8,745 bases of DNA from Pseudomonadota bacterium (GTDB taxonomy: Bacteria > Pseudomonadota > Alphaproteobacteria > Rhodospirillales > 2-02-FULL-58-16), in NCBI GenBank assembly GCA_022560215.1, contig JADFTO010000108.1, positions 1 to 8,745 on the forward strand, given 5' to 3'. Shown here piece after piece: positions 6,294-8,745 of the stretch. The position numbers and the translations under genes are program-made. The number at the start of each line of letters is the position of its first letter. Positions within the stretch are counted from its first letter, which is position 1. Under the pieces are notes generated by a model that ran no database searches, had not been told where the DNA came from, and was given only the letters and a program-made list of their open reading frames with translations.

Positions 6294-7724
6294 TCAGACG
6301 TCGTAGTAAAGCGCGAACTCGTAGGGGTGGGGCCGGAGCCTGATGGCGTCCACCTCGTTCTTGCGCTTGTACGACAGCCACATGTCGATGACGTCCTGGG
6401 TGAACACGTCGCCCTTGAGCAGGAAGTCGTGGTCGGCTTCCAGGGCGTCCAGGGCGGCTTCCAGCGAACCCGGCGTGGACTTGATCTCGGCCGCTTCTTC
6501 CGGCGGCAGGTCATAGAGGTCCTTGTCGATGGGCGGGCCCGGATCGATCTTGTTCTCGATGCCGTCCAGGCCGGCCATGAGCAGGGCCGCGAAGCACAGG
6601 TAGCCGTTGGTGGACGGGTCCGGGCAGCGGAATTCGACGCGCTTGGCCTTGGGGTTGTCCGTGTACATGGGGATCCGGCAACAGGCCGAGCGGTTGCGCT
6701 GGGAATAGACCAGGTTGATGGGGGCCTCGTATCCGGGAACCAGCCGGCGGTAGGAATTGGTCGTCGGCGCGGCGATGGCGATCAAGGCCGGCGCGTGCTT
6801 CAACAGACCGCCCACGTAGTGGCGGCCGAGCTCGCTCAATCCCGCGTAGTCGTCGGCGCCGAAGAACAGGGGCTCGCCGCCCTTCCACAGGCTCTGGTGC
6901 ACGTGCATGCCCGAGCCGTTGTCCTCGAACAGGGGCTTGGGCATGAAGGTGGCGGTCATGCCGTAGGTGCGGGCCACGTTCTTGACCACGTACTTGTACT
7001 TCATCAGGTTGTCGGCCATCTGGGTCAGCGTGGTGTAGAACATGTCGATCTCGGCCTGGCCGCCGGTGGCCACCTCGTGGTGGTGGACTTCCACCTTGAC
7101 GCCGATGTCCTCCATGGTGAGCACCATTTCGGTGCGGATGTCCTGCATGCTGTCGGTGGGCGGGACCGGGAAGTAGCCTTCCTTGGGCCGGGGCTTGTGG
7201 CCCAGGTTGGGATCCTCGTCGTCGCCGGAGCTCCAGTAACCCTCCGTTGAATCGATGGAATGGAAGGCGTGGTTGGGGCCCTCCCCGTAGCGCACGCCGT
7301 TGAAGATGAAGAACTCGGCCTCGGGGGCGAAATTGGCGGTGTCGGCGAAGCCCAGGCTCTTCAGGTAGGTCTCCGACTTCTGGGCGATATAGCGGGCGTC
7401 GCGGGTATAGGGCTGCCCGGTGATGGGAACGTGGACGTTGCAGATCAAGACCAGGGTCGGCACCGCCGTGAACGGATCGAGGAAGGCCGTTGCCGGATCG
7501 GGGATGACCATCATGTCGCTTTCCTGGATTTCCTGGAAACCACGGATCGACGATCCGTCGAAGCCGATGCCCTCGGCGAAGGCGTCTTCGTCCAGGCACC
7601 TCGGCGTCAGCGAGAAGTGCTGCCAGATCCCGGGGAGATCCGTGAAGCGCACGTCCACCATGCGGACGTCGTTGTCCTTGATCGCCTTGAGGACGTCTTC
7701 GGGATTTTTGCAGTTCAATGACAT
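6294..7724 (-). CDS. glnA: Type I glutamine synthetase
   Basis: Cytosolic dodecameric enzyme that makes glutamine from glutamate, ammonia and ATP, the main entry of ammonium into metabolism. The 476-residue length fits the GSI family. Landmarks are GFDGSSIRGF (54-63, Asp56 matching catalytic Asp50 of enterobacterial GS), the metal site PEAEFF (134-139), HHHEVATGGQAEIDM (214-228), NGSGMHVHQSLW (269-280), NRSACCRIP (344-352) and EFRCPDPSTNGY (364-375). Tyr404 in DKDLYDLPPEE is the adenylylation tyrosine of the GSI-beta group, so control by GlnE is expected. A GGAG ribosome binding site (7736-7733) supports the ATG. It lies 46 bases after the glnB remnant on the same strand and is probably co-transcribed from the promoter upstream of glnB. 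Confidence 0.98.
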   Translation of the reverse strand: MSLNCKNPEDVLKAIKDNDVRMVDVRFTDLPGIWQHFSLTPRCLDEDAFAEGIGFDGSSIRGFQEIQESDMMVIPDPATAFLDPFTAVPTLVLICNVHVPITGQPYTRDARYIAQKSETYLKSLGFADTANFAPEAEFFIFNGVRYGEGPNHAFHSIDSTEGYWSSGDDEDPNLGHKPRPKEGYFPVPPTDSMQDIRTEMVLTMEDIGVKVEVHHHEVATGGQAEIDMFYTTLTQMADNLMKYKYVVKNVARTYGMTATFMPKPLFEDNGSGMHVHQSLWKGGEPLFFGADDYAGLSELGRHYVGGLLKHAPALIAIAAPTTNSYRRLVPGYEAPINLVYSQRNRSACCRIPMYTDNPKAKRVEFRCPDPSTNGYLCFAALLMAGLDGIENKIDPGPPIDKDLYDLPPEEAAEIKSTPGSLEAALDALEADHDFLLKGDVFTQDVIDMWLSYKRKNEVDAIRLRPHPYEFALYYDV

Positions 7725-7770
7725 GGCTGTTTCTCCATTGGGTGTATCATGTTCTTGATCTACGGCCGGC

Positions 7771-7899
7771 TCAAATGGCTTCTGTTCCGCGTTCGCCGGT
7801 GCGCACGCGGATGGCTTCCTCGACCGCGGTGACGAAGATCTTGCCGACGCCGATGCGGCCCGTCGCGGCGGCGTTCTGGATGGCCTCGATCTTTTTCAT
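7771..7899 (-). pseudogene. glnB: glnB remnant: nitrogen regulatory protein P-II lacking about 70 internal residues
   Basis: P-II proteins are trimeric sensors of 2-oxoglutarate and ATP/ADP that control GlnE, NtrB and other partners through a T-loop that is uridylylated on Tyr51. The product here is 42 residues, against about 112 normally. It begins MKKIEAI, the invariant P-II start, and continues directly with QNAAATGRIGVGKIFVTAVE and the ending IRVRTGERGTEAI, which is the family's C-terminus. Everything between residues ~7 and ~77, including the T-loop, is absent and the reading frame is kept. In intact P-II, an EAI triplet occurs both near residue 5 and just before the NAA segment, so a deletion between short repeats explains the junction. 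The usual Asp in the GDGK motif is Val. A GAGGGAG ribosome binding site precedes the ATG. It is likely non-functional as a P-II, or else an assembly collapse. Confidence 0.85.
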
Positions 7900-7906
7900 G
7901 AAGCTC

Positions 7907-7925
7907 CCTCGGTCGGGGACCGAGG
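7907..7925 (-). promoter_or_regulatory. Perfect hairpin covering part of the glnB ribosome binding site
   Basis: On the plus strand CCTCGGTC (7907-7914) and GACCGAGG (7918-7925) are exact reverse complements around a 3-base loop. Read on the mRNA (minus) strand, the 3' arm ends in GAGG, which is the first part of the GAGGGAG Shine-Dalgarno sequence seven bases before the glnB ATG. Folding would hide much of the binding site, so a translational control role is plausible; no known riboswitch class is recognised. Confidence 0.6.
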
Positions 7926-7988
7926 CCCGCAAATCGCGTCCCTGGCCCCCCCGCGCCGACCGGATCAACATGGCGTTGTCCGGCCTGT

Positions 7989-8022
7989 TTTCCATTCTGC
8001 ACATGTTTCCATTACGCACATG
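7989..8022. repeat. Tandem 17-bp imperfect repeat at the glnB promoter
   Basis: TTTCCATTCTGCACATG (7989-8005) is followed directly by TTTCCATTACGCACATG (8006-8022), 15 of 17 bases identical. The second copy covers the -12 element of the sigma-54 promoter and the first copy spans the predicted transcription start. Confidence 0.75.
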
Positions 8023-8030
8023 CCGTGCCA
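8014..8030 (-). promoter_or_regulatory. Sigma-54 (RpoN) promoter of glnB-glnA
   Basis: Read on the minus strand from 8030: TGGCACG GCAT GTGCG. The -24 element is a perfect TGGCACG; the -12 GC falls at exactly GG-N10-GC spacing, with one mismatch (GTGC for TTGC). Transcription would begin near 8004, giving a leader of about 105 nt. glnB-glnA operons of Rhodospirillum and Azospirillum are known to use a sigma-54 promoter, which fits. No convincing NtrC enhancer pair was found. Confidence 0.7.
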
Positions 8031-8116
8031 AAGGCCCTGGACCGGCACGGTATCTTGAAGCCGTTGAAAAAAGAAGAAAAATCGACACCCTTTCCCGGCT
8101 TAGCCATGCCTGGAGG

Positions 8117-8143
8117 TGCTTAATCTTTAGGCAGATGCTTAAT
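8117..8143. repeat. Pair of TGCTTAAT direct repeats 19 bp apart
   Basis: TGCTTAAT occurs at 8117-8124 and 8136-8143. The pair lies roughly 110-140 bases upstream of the predicted sigma-54 start of glnB, a distance at which activator sites usually sit, but the sequence does not match the NtrC consensus. It may be an activator site of another kind or chance. Confidence 0.35.
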
Positions 8144-8144
8144 T

Positions 8145-8162
8145 ATGCCGCCCGGGCCGCAT
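8145..8162 (-). terminator. Near-perfect palindrome after the aminotransferase gene
   Basis: The 18 bases ATGCCGCCCGGGCCGCAT form a palindrome apart from one symmetric C/C mismatch (ATGC-x-GCCCGGGC-x-GCAT). It begins about 18 bases beyond the aminotransferase stop and is followed on that strand by AATTAAG. It could be a weak terminator or, given its position upstream of glnB, a protein-binding site. Confidence 0.35.
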
Positions 8163-8180
8163 GTCCCCCGCGCCGGCGGC

Positions 8181-8745
8181 TCAAAGGGCCTCCCGGATGC
8201 GGCGGGCGGCCTGGCGGATGTTGTCGGTGGAATTGGCGTACGAGAAGCGCAGGTATCCTTCCCCGTGGCGGCCGAAACTGGTGCCGGCGACGGTGGCCAC
8301 CCCGGCCTCGTCCAGCAGGCGGTCCTGAAGCGCCGCCGAGCCGATGCCGGTGCCGGTGATGTTGGGGAAGGCGTAGAAGGCGCCGCCCGGCTCGATGCAG
8401 GTGAAGCCGGGAATCTGGTTGAGCTCGTCAACGATGACGCGCCGCCGCTCGTCGAAGGCGGCCACCATGCTATCGACCGCTCCTTGAGGTCCGGTGAGGG
8501 CCTCGATTCCCGCCCACTGGGCCGGCGCGTTGACGCAGGAATGGCAATTGATGGCGAGCCGCGTCGCCGCCTCGATGAGGGACGGAGGCCAGACGCCGTA
8601 TCCCAGCCGCCAGCCGGTCATGGCGTAGGTCTTGGACCAGCCGTCGAGAAGAATCACACGGTCGCGGATGGCCTCGTACTCCAGAAGCGAGGTGTGCTGG
8701 CGCCCGTCATAGAGCATGCGGCCGTAGATCTCGTCGCTGAGGATA
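8181..8745 (-). CDS. PLP-dependent class I/II aminotransferase, N-terminal part beyond window
   Basis: Cytosolic fold-type I aminotransferase of the aspartate/aromatic aminotransferase superfamily. About 187 C-terminal residues are visible. The first residues, ILSDEIYGRM, include the conserved SDEIY segment whose Asp and Tyr contact the PLP ring. The PLP lysine lies in GWSKTYAMTGWRLGYG, followed by the phosphate-binding Arg of that motif. GGAFYAFPNI and the YLRFSYANS segment, with the Arg that holds the substrate carboxylate, are also present, and the protein ends ARRIREAL. Substrate specificity cannot be read from this part. It is upstream of glnB on the same strand, but about 280 bases and a separate promoter lie between, so it is probably an independent unit. 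Confidence 0.92.
   Translation of the reverse strand, partial: ILSDEIYGRMLYDGRQHTSLLEYEAIRDRVILLDGWSKTYAMTGWRLGYGVWPPSLIEAATRLAINCHSCVNAPAQWAGIEALTGPQGAVDSMVAAFDERRRVIVDELNQIPGFTCIEPGGAFYAFPNITGTGIGSAALQDRLLDEAGVATVAGTSFGRHGEGYLRFSYANSTDNIRQAARRIREAL

Noticed and set aside
6180..7250. Plus-strand 356-codon frame opposite glnA
   Set aside because: Shadow of glnA; composition dominated by Val/Gly/His/Gln as expected from the complementary frame.
7771..8088. N-terminally extended version of the glnB remnant (105 residues)
   Set aside because: The extra 63 residues resemble nothing and run through the sigma-54 promoter, the tandem repeat and the RBS hairpin; P-II proteins begin at MKKIEA and a ribosome binding site precedes that ATG.
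8100..8145. NtrC enhancer sites upstream of glnB
   Set aside because: Only isolated GGTGC or GCACC half-sites are present; no paired dyad of the NtrC type was found.
1..8745. CRISPR array, IS element, tRNA or prophage genes
   Set aside because: No regularly spaced repeats, transposase motifs, cloverleaf-like sequence or phage proteins were seen on either strand.

Overview
The window reads as core chromosome of a GC-rich alphaproteobacterium, most likely in or near the Rhodospirillales. The evidence is the order rplM-rpsI-argC, an rpsI with the N-terminal extension common in alphaproteobacteria, a short type-2 argC, a glnB-glnA operon behind a sigma-54-like promoter, and a ParE of the alphaproteobacterial kind. 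The species placement is inference. No CRISPR array, IS element, tRNA, rRNA or phage gene is visible.

Left block (1-1396, minus strand): an ECHDC3-type crotonase-fold protein overlaps by ATGA with a voltage-gated potassium channel. The channel runs off the left edge exactly after its TVGYG selectivity filter. Facing away from it, on the plus strand, are rplM and rpsI (ribosomal proteins L13 and S9) from a recognisable sigma-70 promoter, then a GC-rich hairpin, then argC (arginine biosynthesis).

Middle block: parE (topoisomerase IV subunit B, minus strand) converges on argC. Across a short AT-rich divergent region lies a YciA-type acyl-CoA thioesterase on the plus strand. The thioesterase converges on glnA, with a very GC-rich hairpin between them.

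Right block (minus strand): an aminotransferase running off the right edge, then the glnB-glnA nitrogen operon. The glnB gene is the most striking item. Only the first six or seven codons and the last ~36 codons of a P-II gene are present, joined in frame at a repeated Glu-Ala-Ile stretch, so about 70 codons including the T-loop are missing. The region still looks equipped for regulated expression: a GG-N10-GC sigma-54 promoter, a tandem 17-bp repeat covering its -12 element, and a perfect hairpin that takes in part of the glnB ribosome binding site. Downstream glnA is full length and has the adenylylation tyrosine.

Apart from glnB and some repeats and hairpins between genes, these are ordinary housekeeping genes. 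I see no clear new multi-gene system.
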